From: Arthrinium phaeospermum
Lineage: Eukaryota > Ascomycota > Sordariomycetes > Amphisphaeriales > Apiosporaceae
Reading direction: 5' to 3'
Length of the DNA: 64,000 nt
Assembly: GCA_006503535.1 (NCBI GenBank)
Contig: QYRS01000002.1
Location: forward strand, 3,410,001-3,474,000
Shown: piece after piece, positions 1 through 11,201 of the stretch
How positions within the stretch are numbered: position 1 is the stretch's first letter
Layout: each line of letters starts with the position of its first letter
Translations under genes and position numbers: made by a program
The notes under the pieces: model-generated
Seen by the model: the letters and a program-made list of their open reading frames with translations, nothing else
The model's database searches: none
Told to the model about the DNA's origin: nothing

Positions 1-3000
1 TCAAGGTCACGACGGCCGAGGGCGGAATATAAACCCTTCTATTTCCTTTTGCGAGACAAGAACGGGAGAAAAGGGGGGCATGTGCAAACTTACAGTCAGC
101 CCTACTATCGGTATCGACGGGAGTGTATACATGTTTGACACCCATATCATATTACACGCTTGATGTAATATAGATTATGTATCAGACAATTTGCATAGAT
201 GTTGAGTTGGCATCTTCATTCGGTATAAAACAACATGTACGGAAGACAACCTTGGTTTCGGGACTACATGTGCAGCATGGCGAAGACCAGTTTAATGTCA
301 TCAGCGAGTACAAAGACGAGGAAATTATTGTGTCAAGGGTAACGAAAACAGTGGACTTGAGGTTGCCGCGTGTCTCACTCCCGGCTTGTTGGACCCGGGT
401 AATGAGCATCGCATCCCATGCCATGTGTGGAAGAAGTAACGTATCTGGGATTTCATGTCCGGGTAGCTGGCCTACCCGTCCTATCGATCAGATGAGCCTC
501 TGGTCATGGGCTACCGGGGGCCTGGCGCGCTACTGCAGAGCGCGTGGAACCCAGGAGAAGCTGCTTGGAGAGATAGTATGGTGTGTAACTCGTCGTAGTC
601 TTGTTGTAGGTAACCTGTCAGTATAGGTGAGCAGTTTTCCAGAACGAAGCGACTTGTTCGCCTGGGGAGCAGGTCACTTGGTCTATTCCATGTCAACCCA
701 CACCGCATTGACCCTGATATGCATACCTACAAAGTTGTAGACACAGCTGAAGTTTTTAGTTGGATCATGACTTACTTAGATCACGGAGCGGAGTGGCGCT
801 AAGCTAAGGACTGCGGGTGGCAGCCGAGGCTGAAGGCATGCAAAGCTTCGCTGTCTGAAAAGAAAACAATAGGCCGTATTGGCGTTCTCGTCTTCTTCAC
901 CTTCCAATACGGGCTGGCGGCAGGTAAATTAGACAGCGAGACCCGAGTTGACAATACATGGGCACCGATCAGAGTTTTCACCGAGGACTTGGCCTCACCT
1001 CTTTCCAACCCACACAAATCGTCCAAGCCAGGCGATGGAGTAGTGGGTTGGTTCCCGATGCTCTGGAAGATGCTGCAACCAACAAAAAGCATGTGCTCGG
1101 TTGTAAAGGCAAGACTGACCACAGAATATGGGCTTACTTACCTTGAAGGGTGCCATGTGTTGCTGGCGTCTCGGCGCTTACAACGCTTTTGGCAGATACG
1201 GCCGACCCACCGTTGAAGTTGGGGTTGGTTGCTAGGGTTGGTTGCTGGTGCTGGTGCTGGTGTTAATCTTCGAGCCACCATCGATCCATGCCAAGAGGGT
1301 CGTACATCGTCAGGTGCGCAGACCCTGAGACCCGACCAGAAATCCCGACGGCGGGCCAAATGGCCAGATACGTACGTGTGGTGCGGACACCGACGATGAC
1401 AGCAAGGATGGGGACTCTGGGGAAGAGATTGAGATGGGGAAGTGGAGAGGAGCTATACATAGCACTGTTCACTACGGCCTACAAGTGAAGCCTAGACTTG
1501 CGAGCGGGCTGCTGAAAGCAGAAAGCTGGCTGACATGTTGCTCAGTAAACATGCAAAAACGTGGGCTAGGAGTGTCCTCATGTCGTCTGGCTCGATCTTC
1601 CATTCGGGCCGACCTGGAGATCTGGCCCCATTTCTCCAGCTGCTAGCAACCCGGGGACCTGGGGAAGGGAGGGGAGCCGGGGTATATAGACCCGCCATTC
1701 TACAAGCGCACCTGAGCCTATCGTTCCATATCGGCTGAAAACATTTGGATAGCATCGAGCGCCTGAGCAGAAGTTTTTTAGCATCAATTAGACGTGGCTA
1801 TAGCCGACACACGCCAATCGGTTCGCCCACGCTAGCAAAAGCCACCCGAAGCGATGGCTGCTGCATGTGACGACTGTGGATGGAATTCAAGGGCCGCCGG
1901 TCTCAGCCAGTGCGGATGTACGTACGTACATGCATAAATTGAGTGAGAAGAAAAATTCTAAACCGACCGGCCTTTCTTCTTCGACCGCCTTCTGGTGCTG
2001 TAATGCTTCGAGCCGTCTGCGGAAGCCAACGCAGGCTACTCCGTAGTGACCATGTACTTGGGGATTGGAAGGGCCCTTGGTGACTGACTATGTACCTAAG
2101 GCAAGGGAAGAACAGGGAACAAAATTGCACAGACAAATTTCCAATCTGACGGAGGTTCCCCCCACCAATCTTATTGGCGACGAGGGGTATGCGTCCGAAA
2201 GGGCTTGGATGCTCCAATAGTGTGGCATAAGCTCACGTGCGGCCGGCTTGCTGTAACGTCGCCTCTGGAAGGCCGGAACGAGATTGGATCCTTCCCAGAA
2301 ACCAAGATCCCCCAAGGCGAGCTAGAGTCGATGAGGGTATATCCCCTCTGACACTTACGCGCTTAACTTGCTTCAAACTGAGGGGAGCCCGACTAACGCC
2401 CATGTGTGTATGCGTGGGTGTGTGCTGTTGTCTCCCAGCGCCACGGATCCTTCGACTAGCTTGCTTGTATAGCGCCATGCAAGAGTGTATGTTTCCCAGA
2501 CGGGATGCAACAACCCTTCCCCCAAAAGTCCAGGGGACTCTCGTGATTGGTCGGGATCGACTCTGCACTCTGGGGTCCCCTGTTCCGACGTGTGGGAAGG
2601 TGTGAGCGTACGTCTTAATATGTGTCTACCAAATACAGCAATTTCCAGAGCTGCGCAGGTATACACCCGTTCCATGCATTCATATGCGGAGGTACCACGA
2701 CAGTGAAACAATTTCATGCTTGGCTCGAAAACGAAGTCGACAAGTGCTGAGTCCTTCAGAAACACACCCGACTGTTCGTTTGATAACCGTGCCAACGTTT
2801 GGTGGCCGATTGGAAGACAACGGTAGGACCCGTTGGCAATGAACCCCATCGGCTCTCTCGCCTTTCCAGGTCTCTCTAGATTTCCCCTTCCAAGTCCTAC
2901 CCCAGTTCCCGCTCTTTAGCATCCTGTCTGACTGGGTACGAGTCACCTGCAGCTGTCTGGGCGTCCCGCCACTCTCCGGAATGGAGCAGTACTATTTGTA

Positions 3001-3469
3001 CCAAGATCAGGAAAAGGCCCTTTTCTATACCCCCTTGCCTACCTGTCATGGTGACCCTGCCGTTATGGTAGGGTTCTACAGTGGCGTTCCGAGTCTAGAA
3101 TGCCCTCCCGAGCCAGGGGGGCTCTCCTCCCCCGGAGAAAGTCGAGTTAGTAGCAAAGCAGGCTGCATAGCTGACTGGCCAGGTTGCGCACGAGTGACTT
3201 CCCCAGACATTTTCAAACTAAGCCCCATCCATGCATCATGTATTGCAAACGAGCGACGCGGTTTGCGTATATAGTGTCATGCCTGCCTCCCCCGATCGTT
3301 TCTGAACCCTTCTCCCGCATGCTCATCTCCTTGCTCAAGTACGTCGGTTGGGCCTGATCGTTAGCTGGAAGCTGCTTCAGCTGTTCAACATACATACTAC
3401 TCACTTGCCTCTCTCTTTCTCAGCCCACCTACGCATACCTGTCTTATTCAAAGAAGAGAATCAGTAGCA
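1..3469. other. Intergenic region upstream of the sugar transporter
   Basis: About 3.4 kb without a credible gene. All open frames here are short, lack recognisable domains and lack a convincing start context. The last 100 bases before the transporter are pyrimidine-rich, as expected for a fungal core promoter and leader. A short GTT/GCTGGT-rich stretch lies at about 1217-1265. The first 60 bases contain a TATAAA-like string and could belong to the flank of a gene outside the window, but nothing proves it. Confidence 0.6.
1417..3206. promoter_or_regulatory. Scattered CreA-like (SYGGRG) motifs upstream of the hexose transporter
   Basis: Matches to the carbon catabolite repressor consensus SYGGRG occur at 1417-1422 (CTGGGG), 1651-1656 (CCGGGG), 1659-1664 (CTGGGG), 2570-2575 (CTGGGG), 3130-3135 and 3201-3206 (both on the minus strand). 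Two sit only 2 bases apart at 1651-1664, and two lie within 350 bp of the ATG. The consensus is short and matches often by chance, so occupancy is an inference from the identity of the downstream gene. Confidence 0.3.
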
Positions 3470-5309
3470 ATGGCGGGTGGTGTCGTTCTTACCGGCACGG
3501 CTGATGTCGGTCGTGTCGAGGCCCCCGTGACCTGGAAGGCCTACCTGATCTGCGCCTTTGCTGCCTTTGGTGGTATCTTTTTTGGTTATGACACCGGTAA
3601 GTCGCCAATATTCCCAGCCAACACGAGCTTGGTACTGACGGAAATGCTGCAGGTTGGATGTCTGGCGTCATGGCCATGCCGTACTTCATCAAACTCTACA
3701 CGGGCATGGACTACGATTATGTCAACAAGGTGCCCATTGGCGTGTCCAAAGACGACTTCCACCTCTCTTCGTCGATGCAGTCCCTCTTCACGAGTATTCT
3801 TTCTTGCGGTACCTTCTTCGGCGCCCTGATGGGTGGTGATATTGCCGACTTCATTGGCCGCCGCCCTACCATCATTATGGGCTGCGCAGTCTTCTGTGTC
3901 GGATGCACCTTGCAGATTGCCAGCACCAACCAGGAGGCCCTGTTCGTTCTGGGTCGCCTGGTTGCTGGTGCCGGTGTTGGTTTCATTTCGGCCGTCGTCA
4001 TTCTGTACATGTCCGAGATTGCCCCCAAGAAGGTCCGCGGTGCCATGGTCTCTGGATACCAGTTCTGCATTACCATCGGCATCCTCGTCGCGTCTTGCGT
4101 CGTCTACGGAACCCAGGATTACAGCAACACTGCCTCCTATCGAATTCCCATCGGTATCCAGTACCTCTGGGCCGTCGTTCTTGCGGCCGGTCTCTTCTAC
4201 CTGCCCGAATCTCCTCGCTACTTTGTCCGCAAGGGAGAGATTGAGAAGGCGGCCAAGGCCCTGGCCTTTGTGCGTGGCCAGCCCCTCGACTCCGTCTACG
4301 TCAAGGACGAGCTCGCCGAGATTGTCGCCAACAACGAGCACGAGATGCTGGTGATCCCCCAGACCAGCTACATCGGATCTTGGTTGGCTTGCTTCAAGGG
4401 CTCGCTCTCCGCCGGCAACAGCCCCCTGCGTCGCACCCTGCTCGGCACCGGCATGCAGATGTTCCAGCAGCTGACGGGTATCAACTTCGTTTTCTACTTC
4501 GGAACACCCTTCTTCACCCAGCTGGGTACCATCGACAACCCCTTCTTAATCTCCATGATCACCACGCTGGTCAACGTCCTGTCTACTCCCATTTCTTTCT
4601 ACGCCATTGAGAAGTTTGGTCGCCGTGCCCTGCTCATCTACGGCGCCTGCGCCATGATTGTTTGTCAATTCATTGTTGCCATCATCGGTGTCACTGCTGG
4701 AAAGGATGTGAGCAACACGAGCGCCACGGCAGCCATGATCGCCTTCATCTGCTTGAACATCTCCTCGTTCGCCATCACCTGGGGTCCGACTGCCTGGGTC
4801 ATTGTGGGCGAGGCCTTCCCGCTGCCCATCCGATCTCGTGGTGTTGGTCTTTCCACTGCCTCCAACTGGCTGTGGAACACCATCATTGCCGGTAAGTTTT
4901 GCAAGCTTGAGCCCCTGGCCATGTCGGGAACCCCCTGATTGCTGACATGCAAACCCATCTAGTCATCACCCCTTACCTGGTTGGAAAGGACAAGGCCGAC
5001 CTGGGACCCAAGGTTTTTTTCCTCTGGGGCGCCCTCTGCTGCAGTAGCTTGGTGTTCGGTAAGTGCAGTCCCATCCTGAGCCCGCTCCCTACATCGATGT
5101 GACAAATCTCCTAACTCTTGTCGGATTCAGCTTACTTCCTCGTCCCCGAGCTGAGCGGTCTTTCCCTCGAACAAACCGATATGTGTATGGCCGAGGTCAG
5201 CCCGCGAAAGTCGGCCGCCTGGAAGCCCAGCCACACCTTCGCCGCCGAGATGGGCAACGTCGACGAGAAGGCTGGTGCCAACACGACTGTCAAGGAGGAG
5301 GCTGTCTAA
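3470..5309 (+). CDS. MFS hexose transporter (high-affinity glucose transporter type)
   Basis: Plasma-membrane sugar:proton symporter of the major facilitator superfamily, sugar-porter family. Four exons: 3470-3596, 3653-4891, 4963-5058 and 5131-5309. They splice in frame to 546 residues, normal for the family. Seen in the protein: FFGYDTG in TM1 (residues 37-43), IGRR in the loop after TM2 (near 110-113), the signature PESPRYF (227-233) before the central loop, and QQLTGIN (314-320) in TM7, the glucose-binding signature. The start at 3470 follows a pyrimidine-rich leader and gives the usual short cytosolic N-terminus. The C-terminal tail is hydrophilic and lysine-containing, as in fungal Hxt proteins. 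Resemblance is closest to ascomycete high-affinity glucose/monosaccharide transporters; exact substrate preference cannot be read from sequence. It is convergent with the downstream cupin gene. CreA-like motifs upstream suggest glucose-dependent control. Confidence 0.93.
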
Positions 5310-6226
5310 TGGAAAGTGTATTATTACACTACACATATCAAGCCATCCTCTTCCCCCCTCCCCTTTTTCTGTCGAGTTGATATGATTGTGGCCCCCCACG
5401 CCGGGAGGCAGGCAGTGGTAGTGGTGGCCAGTCTGAGTGGCGATGTCCTTTCATTTTCTTGCGTCCCGAAGATACCAATATCCCTCTATCCTGCAATCGT
5501 TTCCACTTTACGTACCGAGCAGCTACGTATATACCTAATTAGCACATATAAAACAATATGAATGGTGCATTTAGCCCTAAGCCGGGCGATGAATCTCAAT
5601 CAATGACATGCTTGGTGCTCGTTAGGGGTACATGTTGATATTAATATGGCTGTGTACGTTGTTGGGTTATTGCCTGTTTGCGGCTGGGGGTGGTAAGAAT
5701 TCCTTGCATCATGCAGGTTCCGGACGACCCCTGATTCGGTCTAATCTTAGTCGCTGCACTACGAAACGCCAGTTACCCGGGTTGTTTGCTTGGTCGAATC
5801 AACTGATCATATCGAGCTAACTGGGGCGGATTGCGTCAACGAAGGCAAACAAGCACTGCTGACCGGAACTTTCAAACCCCATGTTCGCTTCGCGTGAGCA
5901 TTCGACATGCGAGCTAACTTGCATACGCAGCAGACGGCAATCTGTTTCACCAGAAGAGGCTAGCAATGAACTTCTGCCGATTTATGTACTATTCATTCGT
6001 GAGAGAATGTGAGGAGAGACTATTGAAGTAATCTTGTGCTGAAGAGCAGTAAGTGATGTAATAAACAAACGCAACCGATAAGACTCCGAACCAATATATA
6101 CCGCCCTAAGCATAAATAACCTGTCCAATAACTGAAACAACCCCCCACGCATCAATATGGGATTTCAAAGTGATTGCGCCCCTTGAGTAGGTAATCCTCG
6201 TAAGTTCCGTCATGGGCTCAAGCTAT
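5310..6226. other. Intergenic region between convergent transporter and cupin genes
   Basis: Holds the 3' ends of both convergent genes. It is AT-richer than the flanking exons, with short open frames only. No gene, repeat or RNA recognised. Confidence 0.6.
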
Positions 6227-7367
6227 CTACTTCCTCTTGTTGATATTGCACCTCTTCAGGCACTGCTCGACCCCGAGCGCAACGTTCTTAGAAATGGCCC
6301 CGCGCAGCTTGTCGACGTCGGCGCCGTCAATGGAGCCGCCGAAAACGTCGGCCACGGCGGCGTTGCCGGCGCCAAAGAGCTCCTGGGCGACCTGGCCCGT
6401 GCCGAAGTCCTCGGCGCCCAGGGCGGCGACGAAGGTGGCGTTGCCGCAGCCCGGGTTGAACTGGGAGTGGACGGCGCCCTGGAAGAATATGGTGGCGTCG
6501 AACCGGTTCAAGGTGTTGAGGATCTCGCGCGGGGCGCCGCTGCCGTCGGCGGCGTTGACGCCGTTCTCCGGGACCATGGAGCTCACGATGGTGCCCTCGG
6601 TCACGACGGCCAGCTCCGCGGCCCGCGGGTGCACGTGCGGCGTGTTGAAGCCGCAGGGGCCCAGGAACACGACGGCCATGCCCAGACCCGTGCCCGTCAG
6701 CGCGGGAAGGTCTTGCGGTTGGCCGGGACCACCTCGCCGCCCTTGCCGGGCCCGCCCGTGCGCTGGTCTTCGAAGCTGAACTTGAAGTCCTCGTTCTTGG
6801 TCAGGACGTTGTTGATGGCGTCGGCGCGACTGTATGGAATGAGCAAACGGTTAGTAAGCGGGTATATATACGCATCGGTATAGAAAAAGGGGGTTGGAGG
6901 AGATGGCGCAAAGGGGGAGGAGGGACTTCTTACGTGTCCGACAGTAGGATCTGTTGGGTCTTGGAAAGACCCGAAAGGCCGCCAGGTGTTTCGCCGTCGG
7001 CGGGCTTCGAGGAGGGCCCTGACTGGTCTGTAGGTTTCGAGGCAGGACCGGACTGGGTCTCCATGTACGTCGCGTAGCCGGAGCTCGAAGGAGCAGGCTC
7101 ATCCGTGATGCGGAATGTCTGGGCATACGTGACGGTTGGCTTGTACACGAGGCTCGTGGTATCGGCAGTCCCACCCGTACCAATAGGCCCGTTATTGGGA
7201 TAGCTCTGGTGCCATCCCTCGGTTCCGGTGTTCATAGGAGGCTGACTGCTGGAAGTCGTCGTGTAATTATAGGAGACGGCACCCGTGCCATAGGCTTGGG
7301 GCACTGCGAGAACAGCAGGGCTGGAAGCCAAGACGGCCAAGGCAGCGCTCGATACTGTGAACTGCAT
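6227..7367 (-). pseudogene. Secreted cupin (germin/spherulin-1A-like) with an apparent one-base frameshift
   Basis: Two exons, 7367-6934 and 6829-6227, with a 104-nt intron (donor GTAAGA, acceptor ACAG). Residues 1-21 form a signal peptide ending AVLA. A long Pro/Ser/Thr/Gly-rich linker follows, then a cupin_1 domain with the metal-binding motif PHVHPRAAE and a C-terminal Cys pair. Such proteins are secreted manganese-type cupins of uncertain enzymatic role, related to spherulin 1A. The spliced frame reads well through ANRKTFP but then meets a stop; the homologous continuation (ALTGTGLGM, then the metal site) lies in another frame from about 6700 to the stop at 6227. One missing base near 6700-6706 explains this, and total coding length is one short of a multiple of three. 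Either the copy is broken or the assembly dropped a G/C. If the base is restored it would be an ordinary intact gene of about 345 residues. Confidence 0.75.
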
Positions 7368-7668
7368 ATTGTTGGCTGGGTCTTGTTATATTGGGCTTTC
7401 CGTTTATCGAAGAAAGGTAGGAGCGGTAAACAGTGGTGAAGCAAACAGAGAAGAATAAGTACTCAAGGAGACCGGATGATATGACAAAGGAGATATAAGG
7501 AAACGAGGAAAAGAAACAGGTATGAATATAATTTGACTGGCTCGTAGGATTCAGGATGAGGATGCAGGACCGAGAGAATAATTTGATTTCACTTGCGGAG
7601 ACCAAGGGCTTATTATACACGATACAAGCAGACCAACTTCATACGATGATCCTTCTCACTTACAGATC

Positions 7669-7978
7669 CAACTGGTCTCGTTGCCGTCAGTAAGCAACGC
7701 CTACTCCATATCACGACTTACGTTGAAAAGATGGCTATGAGTGGCCGGATAGGTTCTGCTCCGAGGAGGGTAGTTGAAGTCATCACCACAAAGCCGAAGG
7801 GCTTAGCAATGTTCCCAGCCCGCGCTAATACCGGCAGTCGTATATGGCCGTTAGATCCTAGATGACGAATGCTGAGGTAGGCTATTTGATAGCTGAAGCT
7901 CTTCTCAAGAAAGAGTAGTCTGGGGAACTTCCAGATCAGCTCAGCAATTAGCACTGGGGCAGTGTTGGCAAGAGGCAT
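7669..7978 (-). pseudogene. Possible relic of an intron-containing gene
   Basis: On the minus strand an 86-codon open stretch (7978-7718) begins with an ATG right after a CTAG acceptor-like site. It ends in a consensus GTAAGT donor followed by a TTACTGAC branch-site-like string and a CAG about 50 nt later; a second GTAAGT follows shortly after. The translation is hydrophobic near its start (APVLIAELIWKF). I do not recognise the protein and cannot extend it convincingly on either side, so it may be a fragment of a decayed transporter-like gene or chance. Confidence 0.2.
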
Positions 7979-9004
7979 CTAGACGACGAAAATAGACTCC
8001 TCAGCCGCAGCCGCCGCAGCCAATCAGCGCAGAGCTAGCGCCTAAGGCGGCCGTGTAGGTAAACTCTGACTACGGGTCTTTTTACCCAAACATGCTCAAT
8101 CAAGATGGGTTTTCTCACGACTGACAAGTAGTCGGGCGGCGCAGATGCTTGATCATCAGCAGCCATCTGGCTCGATGCCAGCTGAGGAATTAAGCAAAAC
8201 CCCTTTCTCACCATAAATATTATCATCGTGCTGAGAGCTCCTTCCTCGTTACTTGATGCTGTTCTCGGGGATAGGTAATACACCACCCGCACCCGAATCG
8301 CCCATGTAGTTATCGCTTGAGTCTCCAGTTAGCTGGCGAGCTCTCTGTTGCCAACATTTGTTTCCGGCATGTAAATATTGCGCAATCGGGCTCCAAGCTG
8401 CGCGTGGTCTAGACCCTTCGTGCAGGTCAGCGCTTGTTGTCCGGCGAGCGAGGATCTGGAGAAACCGAGTGGCAGCGTCCGGTAAGGATCCCAGCCGATC
8501 GTAGTTCACCACCCGATGGAGCCATGCGCACCAATGGCCCGCACGGTGGCGTTTGGTGCTGCTAATTATGATGCTATCCCGTGACTTTAAGGACGACTGA
8601 TTGCTTTCTAAAACCTAAGAAAAGAAATTTGTCATTCTCAATCATGATCCGGGCACTACTACAGAGGTGCTACATAATTGAACTAGGTATTCTCGGCCAC
8701 TTATCTTATCTACAGCCCTAGAGACTGGGAAAGGCAAGCTTGGCAAGCCCCCCAAGAAAAGACAGCCCAAGATATTAGATCGACTCTATCGATTGCGGTT
8801 CTAGGCTGTGATCGGCACACTCCTTCTGCCACGCCTAATTCGTCGATACTACACCTACCCCCCGGCGTACCCTCACTATGCAGGCCGCCATACCGGTTCC
8901 GGATGTCATAATTCGTCTCGAAGATTATACATTTTACGCACGCGCTGTACAAACTCGCCACCGTACCACGCTAAACCTTCCGTTCGGTCGCGTACGTCCG
9001 ACTC

Positions 9005-9044
9005 GCCTTCCCCGACGCGGTCACGCCTTCCCCGACGCGGTCAC
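9005..9044. repeat. 20-bp perfect tandem duplication
   Basis: The unit GCCTTCCCCGACGCGGTCAC occurs twice head-to-tail (9005-9024 and 9025-9044). A second small direct repeat (GGTGACGAGAC) lies at about 9260-9285. Both are in a CpG-rich patch without a gene. Confidence 0.9.
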
Positions 9045-11201
9045 CTCTTCCGCCACACCATCCGGTGACCGAAACATCGTTCTATTAAACCATACTTCGG
9101 ACACACGAAGGTTTCGAATCTCTACTCTGCCACATCACCGTGGCAACGGCGTCAACACGGTGACGTCGATGAGGGCATCGATATCCATCCCGTCGTCGAT
9201 ATTCTGCCCCTCGGCGCCGCCTACCGGATCCGGTACGGGATGACATACCCTTTCGTCGCGGTGACGAGACGGTGACGAGACGGTGCGGGGTCGATTTATG
9301 CAGTACATACGCACGGACCAGTCGTGTTATGCATACTCGCATGTATCGAAATAAGAGAAAATCCAATTCCAAAGGAGTGTGCCGATCACAGTCCTAGCAA
9401 GCTAGTAGGTAGCACTTTGCAAGCCGTTGCGGATTACTCATTTTAGTAGCAAATCACTCATGCACGTGCTACACCAGGCCAATGGTGGTATAGACCGGGT
9501 ATAAAACTATAGTCGCACCACGGCCATGGCAACCCATATCAACGTTGCTGGCACTTTTTAACTGAACAAGCTCAACAACCAGTTGTCCAATTGTCCTGTG
9601 CAATTTGAGATTTTGTGGCATATTACATATCCAGTATAAGGAGTGGGCCGGGTGGTGAGCCCGTAATTGAAGGGCCGGTTGCCGGTGGTGAATAATGGAT
9701 TACATGCATACAATGTCGCACACCGACCGACTGCACAGAAGACTGCACAGGCCAATTTCCCTCGGTGAACCGATAATTGCGCGAAAAGACACATTTGCTT
9801 CCATCCCAGTCAGTCGAAAATCCCATCTTCCGATTTTGACATTCCCCGCTGTTACACACGGCTGTCAGTTATGAAACGGTAGAAGCTCGTGCCATATACT
9901 GTACTGTACCATAGATTTCATAAGGCACATCAAACACCATGGAATCCCATGCATGCTACGCGCTATCTTTCGTGCTACCAGCTAGTCTGCAACCTGTCGA
10001 ATTGAGCAATATCAAATTTAGCGGACACACATTGGAACGAAGGAAGAATATGTAGACATCTCCCCCACCGTTCACCGTTGTCTGTCAGCCAGCCAGACTG
10101 TTCGATATTTTGATTACATAGCGGCCCTGGATTTGATCGACCGTCGATCAAATGCCTGGACGAGAAGAAGCACGGGTTTCCCACTCCGGTTGTTGCCAGG
10201 TTGCCTTCACCAAGACGCGAAAGAAAAGGTCGAGAAGAGAAAGAATATGCAGGGCAATGCAATGCAATCCACGAAAAGCATCGGCGCTAAGAATAAGGCT
10301 AATCCGGTGACAGTAGTACCTACTGTACCTCGCCAATGCTCACCCACAGCGAACCCATGTCATCTCATTTCGATTAGCACTCCATCATCTGCTTCACGTC
10401 ATCCCATTGGCCCATCTGCAAGGCACAAAATTCTATCGGCCCAATCCCCGAACGACGCCCCGTCGAATGCACACTTGATGGAAGGGGAAACGGGCCAGTG
10501 GACGGGGCTATTGGCTCAAGCCCGCCAATCGCCAATAACACCACCCGCCATCGCAGGCCTCTTTCTGCTCTGGCTCTGGCTCGTGGGCCGTGGACCATGG
10601 ATCGCGCGCATGGGACCCAGTCCAATCCATAATGCAAGCAGGCATCTGGCTGTCAAGCGAAGCTCCCAGTCTGCTCACAGGGCTCAGGGCTGCCCGTTCC
10701 CTCGCCCACCATCCACTGAAGTTGGGGCCATGGGCGCCCCTAATCTACTGACGACTCCCCATGAGACGATCGAGTCAAGTCGCAAGGACTCCTCTTTCCC
10801 ACTCCTTGCCTCCGCGCGCGACCGCTTCACGTCTCTTGCTGCTTGCAAACTCCTCACCGTCGCTCTCTACTCTCCTTTTTTATGCAGATATTCTGCAGCC
10901 GTTCTTTATACTAGTGACACTTGTCGCGCCCACATTCGTTTTTTTCTGCTGGCTAGGTTCTCCTCGTTCGATACCTTGTTGGCTTATTAACACGATCACT
11001 TCCCCGGAGATCATATTCGCCGGAACTTTTCATCTCACCCAAGTCTCGACGATCCCGTTGATCACTCGCTTTAGGTCTTCGCTTGTCGCGTTAGGTTCTT
11101 GACCTCGGTGCTTGAAGCGTCCAAAAAGCATCACTCACTTTGGTGGAGATTAGACTACTCTCACCGGACGACTGGCTGGCTTGCGAATACCAACCAGCGA
11201 C

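Larger units (their letters stand above)
7368..11201. other. Long intergenic region between the cupin and SUN genes
   Basis: About 3.8 kb between divergent genes. No complete gene is supported. It contains a possible decayed gene near 7650-7980, a 20-bp tandem duplication at 9005-9044 inside a CpG-rich patch (about 8820-9300), and a strongly pyrimidine-rich stretch (about 10780-11100) that is probably the SUN promoter and leader. A 285-codon open frame at 10133-10990 shows no domain and has a composition like the surrounding non-coding DNA, so I do not call it. Confidence 0.55.

Noticed and set aside
10133..10990. 285-codon plus-strand frame upstream of the SUN gene
   Set aside because: No domain, no coding-like third-position bias, and it overlaps the pyrimidine-rich promoter and leader region.
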